Assembly: GCF_900109735.1 (NCBI RefSeq) | Contig: NZ_FOAS01000010.1 | Coordinates: forward strand, 1-64,000 | Length of the DNA stretch: 64,000 bases | Origin: Atopomonas hussainii | Lineage (GTDB): Bacteria > Pseudomonadota > Gammaproteobacteria > Pseudomonadales > Pseudomonadaceae | Direction of reading: 5' to 3' | In this document: in pieces, positions 52,920-62,753 of the stretch | Position numbering within the stretch: position 1 is the stretch's first letter | Layout: the number at the start of each line of letters is the position of its first letter | Position numbers and translations under genes: made by a program | Notes under the pieces: model-generated | The model's input: only the letters and a program-made list of their open reading frames with translations | What the model was told of the DNA's origin: nothing | Database searches by the model: none

Positions 52920-54122
52920 TCAGGCCGTGGCGGCCAAATGGGTGTCACAAGCATTCAGAGTGATATCGAGTAGCTCGCGCTGGGCGTGGCTACCACCGAG
53001 TAAATCCCAGTATGGCCGACTGCTGCGCAGGGCGCGCTGACAGGCCACAGGGTTATCCAAGGCAAATTCCAGCAGGCCTTTGAGGACCAAAATGCCAGTG
53101 CGATGGGTGAGGGTGTCGAAGCCCATTTCATCGCATTCGCTGAGTAATTTTTCGATCAATTTAGGTTGTTCGGTGGCGGTAAAGGCCAGCGCCGCGTGTA
53201 TGCGATGCAGGTACGAGGTGCTGGCGCCAATACTGCCCAGCCAGCTGATGGCCAGGTCATCCCAAAGTGGCGCTAAGCAGGTGTGCAGCTTCGGGTGTTG
53301 CAGGCGCGCGCGCCACAGAAAACCCACGGCATCTAAGTCTTGTTTAGCGAAGAAGCTCGGCTTCATGGCGTAAAAATCTTGGAAGGCGACATAGGCTTGT
53401 TGCTCTTGCTGGCACTCGTAATAGGCCATCGCCAAGTGCCAGCCCACATGCATGCCCATGGCGGCGTGGTCTTGCCAGATGGCTTTGCAGTCTTGCAGAA
53501 AGTCACGCACTTGGCTAAACGCGCCTTGTTCGTGCAGAGCATGCGCCATGGCATGGATGGCGTAGACATTGCGCGGGTCAATGGCCAAGGCATTTTCGGC
53601 CAACTCACGGGCATCGATATAGCGGCGCGCCTCTACCCAAGCAAAGGCCTGAATCGCCAAGTGGTGACTTAAAAACGGTGAGGTTGTAGGAGGTTGGTTA
53701 CACGCCGGCGTGATGCTCTTAGGCAACTCGTGGGTACGTCCGGCGAAGAACTGGCACTGGTGCAGCATAAACAGCACGGCAGTGTCGGCGGGGTATTCAC
53801 TCAGGTGTTCGGTAAACAGGCGGCACGCTTGGGCTAAATCCAGTTTGCACCAGTGCTTGAGTGCCGGTAACACCCAGCGATATAGGCCGGGTGCTTGGGC
53901 GCTGCTGAACACGCTATCTAACTCGCGTAGGGCGGCCAGATTGCTTTTGTATTCGTTTAGCGTGAGCAACTCCACAGCGCTCAGCGCGGCGTGGTATTGG
54001 CGAACCTCATAGCTACCGAGCTGGTGCTGCGCCGGTAGCGGCTGCATGGCAAGAAAGCACTCGGTCAACTGCGGACACACGGCGCTTAAACCATAGTCTG
54101 CAGAGAAAGAGATCAAGTTCAT
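52920..54122 (-). CDS. Tetratricopeptide-repeat protein, TTC38-like
   Basis: A 400-residue helical-repeat protein. YAIHAMAHALHEQGAFSQ and GMHVGWHLAMAYYECQQEQQA have the conserved His-rich TPR pattern of the TTC38 family, a group of unknown biochemical role. I chose the ATG at 54122 with AAGGACG before it; the frame is open to 54242 but without family resemblance. No signal peptide. It is transcribed divergently from a LysR regulator, which may control it, and is followed closely by the EamA exporter, suggesting one operon. Confidence 0.8.
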   Translation of the reverse strand: MNLISFSADYGLSAVCPQLTECFLAMQPLPAQHQLGSYEVRQYHAALSAVELLTLNEYKSNLAALRELDSVFSSAQAPGLYRWVLPALKHWCKLDLAQACRLFTEHLSEYPADTAVLFMLHQCQFFAGRTHELPKSITPACNQPPTTSPFLSHHLAIQAFAWVEARRYIDARELAENALAIDPRNVYAIHAMAHALHEQGAFSQVRDFLQDCKAIWQDHAAMGMHVGWHLAMAYYECQQEQQAYVAFQDFYAMKPSFFAKQDLDAVGFLWRARLQHPKLHTCLAPLWDDLAISWLGSIGASTSYLHRIHAALAFTATEQPKLIEKLLSECDEMGFDTLTHRTGILVLKGLLEFALDNPVACQRALRSSRPYWDLLGGSHAQRELLDITLNACDTHLAATA

Positions 54123-54212
54123 GGCAACGTCCTTGTTTAAGGGTCCATACGAGGCTGTCGTTGCGCGCCCCGGGGGGAGCTTGTCGGCAACGCCAAGCGA
54201 GGGCATTCTTGG

Positions 54213-54250
54213 GCTCATGTGTGCTAATAGTAAAATGAGCAAAAACTCAT
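54213..54250. promoter_or_regulatory. Overlapping inverted repeats in the LysR / TTC38 divergent region
   Basis: GCTCAT (54213) pairs with ATGAGC (54235-54240), and ATGAG (54235) also pairs with CTCAT (54246-54250) across six bases. The shared ATGAGC half-site gives a three-box arrangement of the kind bound by LysR regulators near their own promoters. The -10-like TAATAGTAAAAT lies between the first two boxes. Confidence 0.45.
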
Positions 54251-54268
54251 GCCGGGGCCTGTGAGCGG

Positions 54269-55201
54269 ATGACCTTCAGCCAGTTGCAGATTTTTTCCTT
54301 GATTGCCGAGCTAGGCAGCTTCACCGCTGTGGCCAGCCGCATAGGGATAAGCCAGTCGGCCGTTTCGCATGCGCTGAAAGCGTTGGAGTCTGAGCTTGGC
54401 GTCGAGCTACTGCGCCGCAGCGGTGGCGTTAGCGTGCCTACGGATATTGGCCAAACGCTGCTGCTACGCGCGCGCACTTTGCTGGCGCTGGAAGAAACCA
54501 TGCGCCAAGAGGCCGCCGCCGCACGCGGCATGAAGCGCGGCACGCTGCGCATTGGCTCGTTTGGCCCCACGGCCTCGATGCGCTTGCTACCGAAGATTTT
54601 GGCCGCCTATCGCGCGGAGTACCCGGATATCGATATCCACATCGACGAAGGCCCCGACCGCGATGTGCTGCATTGGCTAGAGAGCCAGCGCATCGACATC
54701 GGTTTTGTGGTGCTGCCGCAGGAGCGCTTCGATACCTATCTGCTGCTGCGTGATCAGATGGTCGCACTGCTACCCGCCAGCCACCCCTTGGCGCAGGCCG
54801 AGGCGGTGCGTTTGGCCGAGTTGTGCCACGACCCCTTTGTGCTCACCGAAGCAGGCTCTGCCGAGTTGGTGCAGCGCTTATTCGTCGGCGCGCAGCAAAC
54901 CCCAGTGGTGCGTTATCGCTGTGCGCAGCTGATGAGCACCTTGGCTGCTGTGGCGCGTGGCGATGGCGTGTCGTTAGTGGCTGAGTTAGCGCTGCCTGCT
55001 GTGCCAACCGGCGATTATGTGGCTAAGCCCTTGCTGCCCCCAGTAACACGTGATGTAGCGTTGGCCATGCTGGATGAACGGCAAGCCTCGCCGGCGGCAT
55101 TGGCGTTTGTGCGGGTGGCGAAGCAATTGCGCGAACGTGGCGGGCTGCGTGATGAGTTGCCTGATGGCCTGCAAGTTGGCTTAGAAAAGTCGCGCCAATA
55201 G
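54269..55201 (+). CDS. LysR-family transcriptional regulator
   Basis: A 310-residue LysR protein. The N-terminal winged helix-turn-helix reads FSLIAELGSFTAVASRIGISQSAVSHALKALESELGVELL (in pieces within residues 9-48), followed by a coiled linker and a two-lobed effector-binding domain (GTLRIGSFGPTASMRLLP). It is divergent from the TTC38-like and EamA genes, which are its most likely targets. The inducer is unknown. The 3' end overlaps the convergent rsmE by 21 bp. Confidence 0.93.
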   Translation: MTFSQLQIFSLIAELGSFTAVASRIGISQSAVSHALKALESELGVELLRRSGGVSVPTDIGQTLLLRARTLLALEETMRQEAAAARGMKRGTLRIGSFGPTASMRLLPKILAAYRAEYPDIDIHIDEGPDRDVLHWLESQRIDIGFVVLPQERFDTYLLLRDQMVALLPASHPLAQAEAVRLAELCHDPFVLTEAGSAELVQRLFVGAQQTPVVRYRCAQLMSTLAAVARGDGVSLVAELALPAVPTGDYVAKPLLPPVTRDVALAMLDERQASPAALAFVRVAKQLRERGGLRDELPDGLQVGLEKSRQ

Positions 55202-55888
55202 CGCCGCCACGGCCACTTCCACCCGCAAAATACGCTCGCCCAGTTGCACGGGATTTAGGCCTGCTTCGGCGAGTTTTTCTACTTCGTAGGGAATCCAGCC
55301 GCCTTCGGGGCCGATGGCCAGCGTGACGGGCTCGCTGAGTGCGCGGGGGCATGCGGGGTAGTCGCCGGGGTGGCCGGTGAGGCCTAAGGTGCCAGCGGCC
55401 ATGGCCGGCAGGCGATCTTCCACGAAGGGTTTAAAGCGTTTTTCTAGGCTGACGTCCGGCAGTACGGTATCGCGGGCTTGCTCGAGGCCTAAGATCAGCT
55501 GTTCGCGGATCGCTTCGGGGGTAAGAAACGGCGTCTGCCAGAAGCTTTTTTCCACCCGCACGCTGTTGACCAGCACAATGCGCGGCACGCCCATGGCGGC
55601 TACGGTTTGCAGCACACGGCGAAGCATTTTCGGCCGTGGCAGGGCGAGGATCAGGGTCAGCGGCAACTTGGCCGGCGGGGCACTGGTGAGGCTAAAGCTC
55701 AGCTCGGCTTGTTGCTCGTCCAAACTAAGCAGCTGGCCTTGGCCCATGCCGCCGCCGAGCAGGCCGACGCGCAGGGTGTCGCCGTCTTCGGCGCGGTGCA
55801 CTTCGTGCAGGTGGCGTAAACGACGACCGCGCAACACGGCGCGGTCTTCACTGATCAGGTCATCGGGTTCGAGCAGTAGCAGGTTCAT
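55181..55888 (-). CDS. rsmE: RsmE, 16S rRNA m3U1498 methyltransferase
   Basis: A 235-residue SPOUT methyltransferase. It shows [20 protein letters not shown] near the start, then [18 protein letters not shown], and the trefoil-knot SAM-binding block [21 protein letters not shown] with [11 protein letters not shown] near the end. It methylates U1498 in the decoding region of 16S rRNA. It overlaps tatC by four bases. Confidence 0.95.
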   Translation of the reverse strand: MNLLLLEPDDLISEDRAVLRGRRLRHLHEVHRAEDGDTLRVGLLGGGMGQGQLLSLDEQQAELSFSLTSAPPAKLPLTLILALPRPKMLRRVLQTVAAMGVPRIVLVNSVRVEKSFWQTPFLTPEAIREQLILGLEQARDTVLPDVSLEKRFKPFVEDRLPAMAAGTLGLTGHPGDYPACPRALSEPVTLAIGPEGGWIPYEVEKLAEAGLNPVQLGERILRVEVAVAALLARLF

Positions 55889-56673
55889 CGCGACTCGCGC
55901 GGGTAGTCCGGTGTGGTGTCTTCCGGCAGCTCCGGCTCTTGCGGCTCGCGTGGGGTAATCATGCCGCCGAAGAACAGCCCCGCTTCAAACAACAGCCACA
56001 TGGGCACCGCCAGCAGGGTTTGCGAGATGATGTCCGGCGGGGTGAGGAACATGCCAATCACAAAGCAGCCGACCACCACGTAGGGGCGGCTTTTGCGCAG
56101 GGTGTCTACCTCAACAATGCCGATCCAGATCAGCAGTACAGTGGCTACCGGCACCTCAAACGCCACGCCAAAGGCGAAAAACATGGTGAGGATAAAATCC
56201 AGATACTGGCTGATATCGGTGGCTTGAGTAACGCCCTCGGGGGTGATGCCGGCAATAAAGCCAAACACCAGCGGGAACACCACAAAGTAGGCGAACGCCA
56301 TGCCGCCGTAGAACAGCAGCACGCTGGAGATCAGTAGCGGAATGGCGATGCGCTTTTCGTGCTGATACAAGCCGGGGGCGATAAAGCTCCAGATTTGGTA
56401 CAGCACATAGGGCATGGCCAAAAACAGCGACAGCACTAAGGTCAGCTTGAACGGGGTGAGGAACGGCGAGATCACTCCGGTGGCGATCATGCTGGCGTGC
56501 TCGGGCAGAATCGCCCTTAGCGGCGCTGAGGCCAGCGCGTAGATGTCTTGCGAGAAGTAGAACAGCCCGCCAAAGATCAGCAGCACGGCCACCACAATGT
56601 GCAGCAAGCGGTTGCGCAGCTCGGTTAGGTGCGCGATCAGCGGCATTTCGCTGTCGGTAGAAGACTGGCTCAT
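55885..56673 (-). CDS. tatC: TatC, twin-arginine translocase receptor subunit
   Basis: A 262-residue polytopic protein of normal TatC size with six helices. The conserved [16 protein letters not shown] start, [24 protein letters not shown] with its transmembrane Glu, and [15 protein letters not shown] are all present. It recognises twin-arginine signal peptides with TatB. The operon order tatA-tatB-tatC is read on the minus strand, with a four-base overlap to tatB. An acidic Pro-rich tail closes the protein. Confidence 0.97.
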   Translation of the reverse strand: MSQSSTDSEMPLIAHLTELRNRLLHIVVAVLLIFGGLFYFSQDIYALASAPLRAILPEHASMIATGVISPFLTPFKLTLVLSLFLAMPYVLYQIWSFIAPGLYQHEKRIAIPLLISSVLLFYGGMAFAYFVVFPLVFGFIAGITPEGVTQATDISQYLDFILTMFFAFGVAFEVPVATVLLIWIGIVEVDTLRKSRPYVVVGCFVIGMFLTPPDIISQTLLAVPMWLLFEAGLFFGGMITPREPQEPELPEDTTPDYPRESR

Positions 56674-57038
56674 GGGCTTGGCTTATTGGCAGGTTCGCTG
56701 CTGTTCGTAGGGCTGGCGCTGGCAGATGGCTCGGCACTGGCGGGTGCCTCAGTGCTCGCCGCTGGCGGTGCTTCGCTAGAGGCCGGTTTGTCTTCCAAGC
56801 CCATCTTGGCTTTGAGCTCGCGCTCCATATCGAGGATGCGCTCGTTATGCAGTTGGCGGCGGATTTCATCGGCGCCAATTTCGCGCTCCACCTCGGCTTT
56901 CACCGAGTTAAAGCTGCGCTTCAGGCGGCCCACCCATAAGCCCAGCATGCGCGCTGCCACCGGCAGGCGCTCAGGGCCGAGCACAATCAAAGCGAGCACG
57001 GCAATCAGCACCAGCTCGCTAAAGCCAACGTCAAACAT
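56670..57038 (-). CDS. tatB: TatB, twin-arginine translocase subunit
   Basis: A 122-residue protein: [26 protein letters not shown] is the signature membrane helix and hinge of TatB (read in two parts, with the GPERLP turn). An amphipathic helix and an Ala/Pro/Ser-rich tail follow. It partners TatC in binding twin-arginine precursors. The gene lies 12 bp after tatA and overlaps tatC by four bases. Confidence 0.95.
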   Translation of the reverse strand: MFDVGFSELVLIAVLALIVLGPERLPVAARMLGLWVGRLKRSFNSVKAEVEREIGADEIRRQLHNERILDMERELKAKMGLEDKPASSEAPPAASTEAPASAEPSASASPTNSSEPANKPSP

Positions 57039-57050
57039 GGCGGTGTCTCG

Positions 57051-57290
57051 TTAGTCTTTCTTGCTCGGCTCTTCAACCTTGCGCGCTTCGCCTTGAATGG
57101 TCTGCCCTTGGTCGGGCACTTTCGGCTTGTCGGCTTCGGCGTTTTCTTCGTTGTTCATCGACTTACGGAAACCTTTGATGGCATCGCCCAAGTCACCGCC
57201 CAAGTTTTTCAGGCGCTTGGTGCCAAACAGCATGACCACGATCAACAGGATGATCAGAAGCTGCCAAACGCTAATACCGCCAATACCCAT
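57051..57290 (-). CDS. tatA: TatA, twin-arginine translocase pore subunit
   Basis: A 79-residue protein with the membrane helix [18 protein letters not shown], the [21 protein letters not shown] amphipathic region (glycine hinge to basic helix) and a charged tail. Multiple copies form the transient channel for folded proteins. It lies 30 bp downstream of hisE on the same strand. Confidence 0.96.
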   Translation of the reverse strand: MGIGGISVWQLLIILLIVVMLFGTKRLKNLGGDLGDAIKGFRKSMNNEENAEADKPKVPDQGQTIQGEARKVEEPSKKD

Positions 57291-57320
57291 GGTTATCTCC
57301 TTATCGGCCTTTCGGCTGTG

Positions 57321-57650
57321 TTATTTGCTACGCGCGGCTTTTTCGTCGTGGCCGGATAGGCCAAAGCGGCGCTCAAGTTCGTCTAAAACGGCTTGCGGGT
57401 GTTGGCCGAGGGCGGCCAGCATCACCAGCGAGTGAAACCACAAATCGGCGGTTTCGTAGATCAGTTCGTCGTGCTTGCCGCTAACGGCGGCATCTTTGGC
57501 GGCGAGGATGGTTTCCACCGCTTCTTCACCGACCTTTTCCAGAATCTTGTTCAGGCCCTTGTGATACAGGCTGGCCACGTAGGACGAGTCCGGTGCGGCG
57601 TTTTTGCGCGCTTCCAGCACTTCCGCCAATTGGCTCAGGGTGTCACTCAT
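57321..57650 (-). CDS. hisE: HisE, phosphoribosyl-ATP pyrophosphatase
   Basis: A 109-residue MazG-fold enzyme: [29 protein letters not shown] carries the EExxE-type metal-binding helix (read as KVGEEAVE), followed by [13 protein letters not shown]. It removes pyrophosphate from phosphoribosyl-ATP, the second step of histidine synthesis. It overlaps hisI by 8 bp, so the two activities are separate proteins made from coupled genes, as in Pseudomonas, rather than fused. Confidence 0.96.
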   Translation of the reverse strand: MSDTLSQLAEVLEARKNAAPDSSYVASLYHKGLNKILEKVGEEAVETILAAKDAAVSGKHDELIYETADLWFHSLVMLAALGQHPQAVLDELERRFGLSGHDEKAARSK

Positions 57651-58041
57651 GGCTGTGGCCCTCGTAAATCGCGTTGGGGTCTTTAATCACCGCATCCACA
57701 GTATGCCACTGGCCGTCTTTGAGCACGCGGTAGAAGCAACTTTCGCGGCCGGTGTGGCAGGCAATGCCGCCCAGCTGCTCGACTTGCAGAATGAGCACAT
57801 CGGCGTCGCAGTCCAGACGAATCTCGTGCAGCTTCTGCACATGGCCGGACTCCTCGCCCTTGCGCCACAGTTTGCCACGCGAACGTGACCAATAGATGGC
57901 GCGGCCTTCGGCTACTGATAGCTGCAGCGATTCGCGGTTCATCCACGCCATCATCAGCACGCGGCCGGTGCGATGGTCCTGCGCGATGGCGGGTAGCAAG
58001 CCGTCGGCGGTCCAGTGAATCTCATCAAGCCAGTTGCTCAT
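57643..58041 (-). CDS. hisI: HisI, phosphoribosyl-AMP cyclohydrolase
   Basis: A 132-residue enzyme with [33 protein letters not shown], the metal-binding [12 protein letters not shown] and the Cys pair in [12 protein letters not shown]. It opens the adenine ring of phosphoribosyl-AMP, the third histidine-pathway step, using zinc and magnesium. It starts 10 bp after ubiB on the same strand. Confidence 0.97.
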   Translation of the reverse strand: MSNWLDEIHWTADGLLPAIAQDHRTGRVLMMAWMNRESLQLSVAEGRAIYWSRSRGKLWRKGEESGHVQKLHEIRLDCDADVLILQVEQLGGIACHTGRESCFYRVLKDGQWHTVDAVIKDPNAIYEGHSHE

Positions 58042-58051
58042 ACAAACCTCG

Positions 58052-59641
58052 TTATTGGCGGCGCAAGACTAGAAACGCGCCGGCGGCGAGCATTAACCAT
58101 GCCGGCCACGCGGCAGGCACCAGCAGCAAGCCATGTTGGCTGGCGCCGACTACTAGGCCCACGCCGAGCAGCTTGGCAGGCCAGCTGCTGGCCGGTTGCG
58201 CGGGGGCGACGGCGTTGTTGTGCTGGCTTAGGCGCTCCAGCGTTTCGCGCGCCATGTGCGATAGATGCGGGACTTGTTCGGCCTGCGCCTGCAGGTTGCG
58301 CAGCAGCTGTACGGGGCTGACGCGCTCGCGCATCCAGCGCTCTAAGAATGGCTGCGCGGTGTTCCACAGGTCGAGATCGGGGTACAGCTGACGGCCTAAG
58401 CCTTCGATATTCAGCAAGGTTTTTTGCAGCAGCACCAGCTGCGGCTGCACCTGCATATCGAAGCGCCGCGCGGTTTGGAACAAGCGCAGCAGCAGTTGGC
58501 CGAAGGAGATGTCTTTCAGCGGCTTTTCGAAAATTGGCTCGCAGACGCTGCGAATCGCCGCCTCGAACTCATTGACCCGCGTGTGCGGCGGCACCCAGCC
58601 GGAATCAATGTGCAGCTGGGCCACTTTGCGGTAGTCGCGCTTGAAGAAGGCCAACAGGTTGCGGGCGAGATAGTCCTGATCTTCCGGCGTTAGGCTGCCG
58701 ATAATGCCGCAGTCGATGGCGATGTACTGCGGGTTCCACGGCGCTTCGCGGCTAACGAAAATGTTGCCCGGATGCATGTCGGCGTGGAAGAAACTGTCGC
58801 GGAACACTTGGGTGAAGAAGATCTCCACGCCACGTTCGGCGAGCTTCTTCATATCCGTGCCTTGATCGGCCAGCGCTTTTAAATCGGTGACCGGAATGCC
58901 GTAGATGCGTTCCATCACCAACACTTTTTCGCGGCAGTAATCCCAATGGATTTGCGGCACGTAGATCAGCGGCGAGCCGTCGAAGTTGCGGCGTAGTTGG
59001 CTGGCGTTGGCCGCTTCGCGCATTAAATCCAGCTCATCGAAGATGGTTTGCTGGTAGTCGCTGACCACTTCGCGCGGGCGCAGGCGGCGCGCTTCGCGGC
59101 TGGCGCGCTCCAGTAGCCCGGCGAGCAAGAACAACCAGGCTAAGTCTTGCCGAATCACTGGGCGCAGGCCGGGGCGAATCACCTTCACCACCACATCTTC
59201 ACCGCTGTGCAACTTGGCCGCATGCACTTGCGCGATAGACGCCGAGGCCATGGGCTCGGCCTCAAAGGCAGCGAAGATTTCACTCACCGGCGCGCCTAAA
59301 AAGCGCTCAATGCGTGCGCGGGCTTCGGCGGCGGGGAAGGGCGGCACTTGGTCTTGCAGCTTGGCTAACTCGTCGGCCATGTCCGGCGGTAATAGGTCGC
59401 GGCGGGTGGAGAGCAGCTGGCCGAACTTGATAAAGATCGGCCCTAAGTCTTCCAGCGCTAAACGCAGCGCCGCGCCCCGGCTGTGCGGGTTTTTACCGCG
59501 CGGCAGCCAGCGCCACGGCAGCAGGGCTATCAACAAACGCACCCACCACGGCAATGGCAGAGCAAGCAGTTGGTCGTCGAGCCGGTAACGGGCAATCACC
59601 CGCACAATGGTGAACAGGCGGCGGGCAGCCAGCAGCTTCAT
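58052..59641 (-). CDS. ubiB: UbiB, ubiquinone biosynthesis kinase-like protein
   Basis: A 529-residue ABC1/UbiB family protein. It has the KxGQ motif in [12 protein letters not shown], the Ala-rich nucleotide loop [11 protein letters not shown], the Lys in [17 protein letters not shown] and the metal-site HADMHPGN. Two hydrophobic segments end the protein and anchor it in the inner membrane. It supports coenzyme Q synthesis as an atypical ATPase. It overlaps ubiJ by four bases. Confidence 0.95.
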   Translation of the reverse strand: MKLLAARRLFTIVRVIARYRLDDQLLALPLPWWVRLLIALLPWRWLPRGKNPHSRGAALRLALEDLGPIFIKFGQLLSTRRDLLPPDMADELAKLQDQVPPFPAAEARARIERFLGAPVSEIFAAFEAEPMASASIAQVHAAKLHSGEDVVVKVIRPGLRPVIRQDLAWLFLLAGLLERASREARRLRPREVVSDYQQTIFDELDLMREAANASQLRRNFDGSPLIYVPQIHWDYCREKVLVMERIYGIPVTDLKALADQGTDMKKLAERGVEIFFTQVFRDSFFHADMHPGNIFVSREAPWNPQYIAIDCGIIGSLTPEDQDYLARNLLAFFKRDYRKVAQLHIDSGWVPPHTRVNEFEAAIRSVCEPIFEKPLKDISFGQLLLRLFQTARRFDMQVQPQLVLLQKTLLNIEGLGRQLYPDLDLWNTAQPFLERWMRERVSPVQLLRNLQAQAEQVPHLSHMARETLERLSQHNNAVAPAQPASSWPAKLLGVGLVVGASQHGLLLVPAAWPAWLMLAAGAFLVLRRQ

Positions 59642-60261
59642 GGGGTGTCCTTAGCCGCGGTGTGGCGGGCCACGCGTTGCAGGCGGGCGTCGAGGCGGTC
59701 CAGCTGCAGGCGCAGGCGGTCGAGTTCGCTAAAGCGCGCTTCGGCCTCGCGGCGGCCCACTAAGCTGCGCGCTTCCTCGGTGAGGTAGTCGGCGACATTC
59801 TGTTCCAGGCTGTGCAGGGTTTGGCTGCTCCAGCGCACCGATTGCCGCACGCCTTGGCCGATCAGTCCAGCCGCGAGCGGGCCAAACCAGTCGCTTAAAC
59901 GGTCTTCCCAGTCCAGCTGTAGGTCAGCGAGGATTTCCGCCAGCGTGAGTAACGGCGCGGAGTCACCGCTGAGTTCCACATCGTCGGCGTGCAGCACGCG
60001 GCTTTTGTCGTTGCTGCTGGCGAGCTCAGCAAGGCGCGGCAGCGGGGCGCTGAGGCTGCAATCCACCGGGCCTTCGTACTGACTGGCCAAATGCAGGCCG
60101 TCGCCAGCGGGCAGCACGTAGACATCCAGCGCCGGGCTGACGACCTTCACGTGCAGCACGCGACCGGTGAGCTGCGCTAAACGCGGCAAGGCCACGCTGT
60201 CTAAGCGCAGCACTTGGTTGATGCCGGTTTCCGCCGCCGCCAACAGCGCCATAGTGAGCAT
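59638..60261 (-). CDS. ubiJ: UbiJ, ubiquinone biosynthesis accessory factor
   Basis: A 207-residue protein with an N-terminal SCP2-like lipid-binding domain ([50 protein letters not shown]) and a C-terminal helix-rich tail. UbiJ binds ubiquinone intermediates within the soluble Ubi complex. The order ubiE-ubiJ-ubiB is the usual one, with one-base and four-base overlaps at its ends. Confidence 0.92.
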   Translation of the reverse strand: MLTMALLAAAETGINQVLRLDSVALPRLAQLTGRVLHVKVVSPALDVYVLPAGDGLHLASQYEGPVDCSLSAPLPRLAELASSNDKSRVLHADDVELSGDSAPLLTLAEILADLQLDWEDRLSDWFGPLAAGLIGQGVRQSVRWSSQTLHSLEQNVADYLTEEARSLVGRREAEARFSELDRLRLQLDRLDARLQRVARHTAAKDTP

Positions 60262-61034
60262 TAGGGCTTGATTCCCCGATGCAGGGCGACGATGCCGCCG
60301 GTCATGTTGTGGTAGGTCACGCGCTCGAAACCGGCGTCGGCCATCATGCCCTTGAGGGTTTCTTGATCGGGGTGCATGCGGATCGACTCGGCCAGATAGC
60401 GGTAGCTGTCGGCATCGTTGGTGATCAGCTTGCCGGCCAGCGGCATAAAGTTGAACGAGTAGGTGTCGTAGGCCTTGGCCAGCAGCGGGTTGGCCGGCTT
60501 AGAGAACTCCAGCACCAGCAAGCGACCACCGGGCTTGAGCACGCGCAACATGCTGCGCAGGGCGTCTTCTTTATGGGTGACGTTACGCAGGCCAAAGGCG
60601 ATGGTGACCACGTCGAAATGGTTATCGGGGAAGGGCAGCTTCTCGGCATCGGCTTGCACAAAGCGCACATTGCCGGTCACGCCTTTATCCAGCAGACGGT
60701 CGCGGCCGACTTTGAGCATCGAATCGTTGATGTCGGCCAGCACCACTTCGCCGCTTTGTCCGACTAAGCGCGAGAACTGGCGGGTGAGGTCGCCGGTGCC
60801 GCCGGCGATATCCAACACGCGATTACCGGGACGCACGCCGGAAAGCTCGATAGTAAAGCGCTTCCACAGGCGATGCATGCCGCCGGACAGCACGTCGTTC
60901 ATCAGGTCATATTTGGCGGCGACCGAGTGAAATACCTCGGCCACTTTTTGCGCTTTTTCGTGCTCCGCTACGGTTTGGTAGCCGAAGTGCGTGGTGGTTT
61001 GGCCACCGTCGGAGGGTTTGCGCGAATCGCTCAT
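60261..61034 (-). CDS. ubiE: UbiE, ubiquinone/menaquinone C-methyltransferase
   Basis: A 257-residue SAM methyltransferase. HFGYQTV near the start, the SAM site [15 protein letters not shown], then [21 protein letters not shown] and LVLEFSKP identify UbiE. It methylates the quinone ring (demethoxyubiquinol to its methylated form). First gene of the minus-strand ubi-his-tat run. A 14-bp palindrome lies just upstream. Confidence 0.97.
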   Translation of the reverse strand: MSDSRKPSDGGQTTTHFGYQTVAEHEKAQKVAEVFHSVAAKYDLMNDVLSGGMHRLWKRFTIELSGVRPGNRVLDIAGGTGDLTRQFSRLVGQSGEVVLADINDSMLKVGRDRLLDKGVTGNVRFVQADAEKLPFPDNHFDVVTIAFGLRNVTHKEDALRSMLRVLKPGGRLLVLEFSKPANPLLAKAYDTYSFNFMPLAGKLITNDADSYRYLAESIRMHPDQETLKGMMADAGFERVTYHNMTGGIVALHRGIKP

Positions 61035-61050
61035 GGTTGCACCCTGAAAA

Positions 61051-61064
61051 AATGAGCGCTCATT
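61051..61064. promoter_or_regulatory. Perfect 14-bp palindrome between ubiE and the PHA-system gene
   Basis: AATGAGCGCTCATT is a perfect dyad 17 bp upstream of the ubiE ATG in the 155-bp divergent gap. It looks like a dimeric repressor operator; the regulator is unknown. Its ATGAGC half-site is the same hexamer as in the repeats at 54213-54240, possibly by chance. Confidence 0.45.
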
Positions 61065-61189
61065 CTAGCCAGCCAAAGCCGCTTTGTCTTGACGCAAGGC
61101 AGTTCGCGGCGGCCTTGGCGTGGCTGCTATAGTTGGCGCAGAGGTGCTGCACGCCGGTGCAGCTGGGTAATGCCTGTTGGAGTTTAACC

Positions 61190-61465
61190 ATGGCAATCCG
61201 CATTGAACGTGACCACGCCTTAGGGCTGGATGAGGCGCGCAACCGTGCCGAACAGCTGGCCGCCAAGTTGGCGCAGAAATTTGATGTGCGCTACCGCTGG
61301 GAAGGCAACACCCTGCAATTTAAGCGCTCTGGGGTGGACGGCAAGATCGACGTGGCCGAGCACCGCATCGCGCTGTTTATGAGCCTTGGTCTGATGCTGG
61401 CGCCCTTGGCCGGCACCATTCGTGGCGAGATCGAGAAGACCCTCGATCAGTGGCTAGAAGAGTAA
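61190..61465 (+). CDS. Polyhydroxyalkanoic acid system family protein
   Basis: A 91-residue protein: IRIERDHALGLDEARNRAEQLAAKLA, then a short beta-rich part (YRWEGNTLQFKRSGVDGKI) and LGLMLAPLAGTIRGEIEKTLDQWL. This matches the small PHA_gran_rgn proteins encoded near ubiE and pha genes in pseudomonads. Its role is poorly defined; granule regulation is the usual suggestion. I chose the ATG at 61190 after TTGGAG; the frame is open to 61133 without homology. Confidence 0.85.
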   Translation: MAIRIERDHALGLDEARNRAEQLAAKLAQKFDVRYRWEGNTLQFKRSGVDGKIDVAEHRIALFMSLGLMLAPLAGTIRGEIEKTLDQWLEE

Positions 61466-61505
61466 CGCGCGGAACCTTCGGCGCTGGCTGCTTTCTGAGC
61501 ATTCC

Positions 61506-62420
61506 ATGCGCCGTTTAATCAAACCCACCGTTTATCTACTCGCTGCCACCAGTGTGCTCGTGCTGCTGGCGGCGGTTTGGTATTTCCAGCTGTTTACCCG
61601 TCTTGGCTTGCACTGGGCCGCTTGGCAGCACGCCGAGGCGCGCCAGCAAGACAGCTTATGGCTGCCGGGCTATCGCGTCGTGCAACAGGCGCGGCCAATC
61701 GAAGGCGTGGCCGATGTCTCGGCGCTAACCTGGGATGCCGAACGGCGCATTCTGCTCGCCGTCACCAACAAGCCGGCGGCGGTGCTGGAGCTATCGCGTT
61801 ATGGCGCCTTATTGCGGCAGATTCCGCTGACCGGCATTAGCGACCCCGAAGCCATCGAATACCTAAGCCCCGGGCGCTTTATTATTTCTGACGAGCGCAG
61901 CCAAACACTGGTGAAAGTGCGCATTGATGCCAGCACGCAAGCGCTGGATGTGCGCGATGCGCCTCGTTTAGCTCTCGGCATTGGCTTAAATGGCAATAAG
62001 GGCTTTGAAGGGCTGGCCTACGACCCCGCGCGGCAGAAATTGTTTGTCGCCAAAGAGCGCGACCCGATGCGCGTGTATGCCGTGCAGGGTTTTCCGCCGC
62101 CCGACAGTGGCGTGGCGCAGTTAAGCATTCGCGAGATGACCGAGCTGAATCAGGCGCTGGTGGTGCGCGATCTATCCAGCCTGCACTTTGATAGCCGCAC
62201 TCAGCACTTGCTGGCCGTGTCGGATGAGTCGCGGCTGGTGCTGGAGATCGACCTCGACGGCACGCTGCTCGGCAGTCTGTCGCTACTGCCCGGCCAGCAC
62301 GGCCTCAAGCGCGGCGTGCCGCAGGCCGAAGGCATGACCATGGATGAGCAAGGCGTGCTGTATTTGGTCAGCGAGCCGAACTTGTTTTATCGCTTTGTGC
62401 CGCAGGGCGCGGAGGACTGA
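61506..62420 (+). CDS. SdiA-regulated domain protein (YjiK-like)
   Basis: A 304-residue protein with one N-terminal membrane anchor (about 9-28) and a periplasmic beta-propeller-like body: VSALTWDAERRILLAVTN, SDPEAIEYLSPGRFIISDE, GNKGFEGLAYDP and LSSLHFDSRTQHLLAVSDE. This is the SdiA-regulated family pattern. The function is unknown. Its 3' end overlaps the convergent gene by 34 bp, which is unusual for two unrelated genes. Confidence 0.85.
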   Translation: MRRLIKPTVYLLAATSVLVLLAAVWYFQLFTRLGLHWAAWQHAEARQQDSLWLPGYRVVQQARPIEGVADVSALTWDAERRILLAVTNKPAAVLELSRYGALLRQIPLTGISDPEAIEYLSPGRFIISDERSQTLVKVRIDASTQALDVRDAPRLALGIGLNGNKGFEGLAYDPARQKLFVAKERDPMRVYAVQGFPPPDSGVAQLSIREMTELNQALVVRDLSSLHFDSRTQHLLAVSDESRLVLEIDLDGTLLGSLSLLPGQHGLKRGVPQAEGMTMDEQGVLYLVSEPNLFYRFVPQGAED

Positions 62421-62719
62421 GCGGCCTGCCAGTGGCGTAGTTCCTCGGCAATAAAGTGCTCAATCAAATCGCTATACAGGCGCTCGATGGCGTCGGGGTT
62501 AAGCCCGTGCGTTTGGGCCCATTCGCGCCGTTGCGCGAGCACTTGGCGTAGGCGCTCTTCGGCACGCACGCTCTGCACTGAGGTCTTAAGCGGTGCCGCG
62601 GCCAGCACATAGCGATAACGCTGACCGAGTAGGGTGATGATCTGTTCGTCGAGGCTGTCGATGGCGTGACGAATATCCGCCATCGATTGGCAGGCTTCTG
62701 GGGCTAAGAGGGTAGTCAT
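62387..62719 (-). CDS. Chorismate mutase type II-fold protein (PchB-like)
   Basis: A 110-residue all-helical protein: MADIRHAIDSLDEQIITLLGQRYRYVLAA is the AroQ-type first helix, with conserved Arg and Asp, followed by RAEERLRQVLAQRREWA and IERLYSDLIEHFIAEE. Such proteins act as chorismate mutase or isochorismate-pyruvate lyase. No siderophore genes surround it, so the lyase role is unsupported. I chose the ATG at 62719; the frame runs to 62794 but the extra residues do not fit. Confidence 0.82.
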   Translation of the reverse strand: MTTLLAPEACQSMADIRHAIDSLDEQIITLLGQRYRYVLAAAPLKTSVQSVRAEERLRQVLAQRREWAQTHGLNPDAIERLYSDLIEHFIAEELRHWQAAQSSAPCGTKR

Positions 62720-62753
62720 GCTGTGCGTCCGTGCGGGGGAATCAGCGTGCAGC

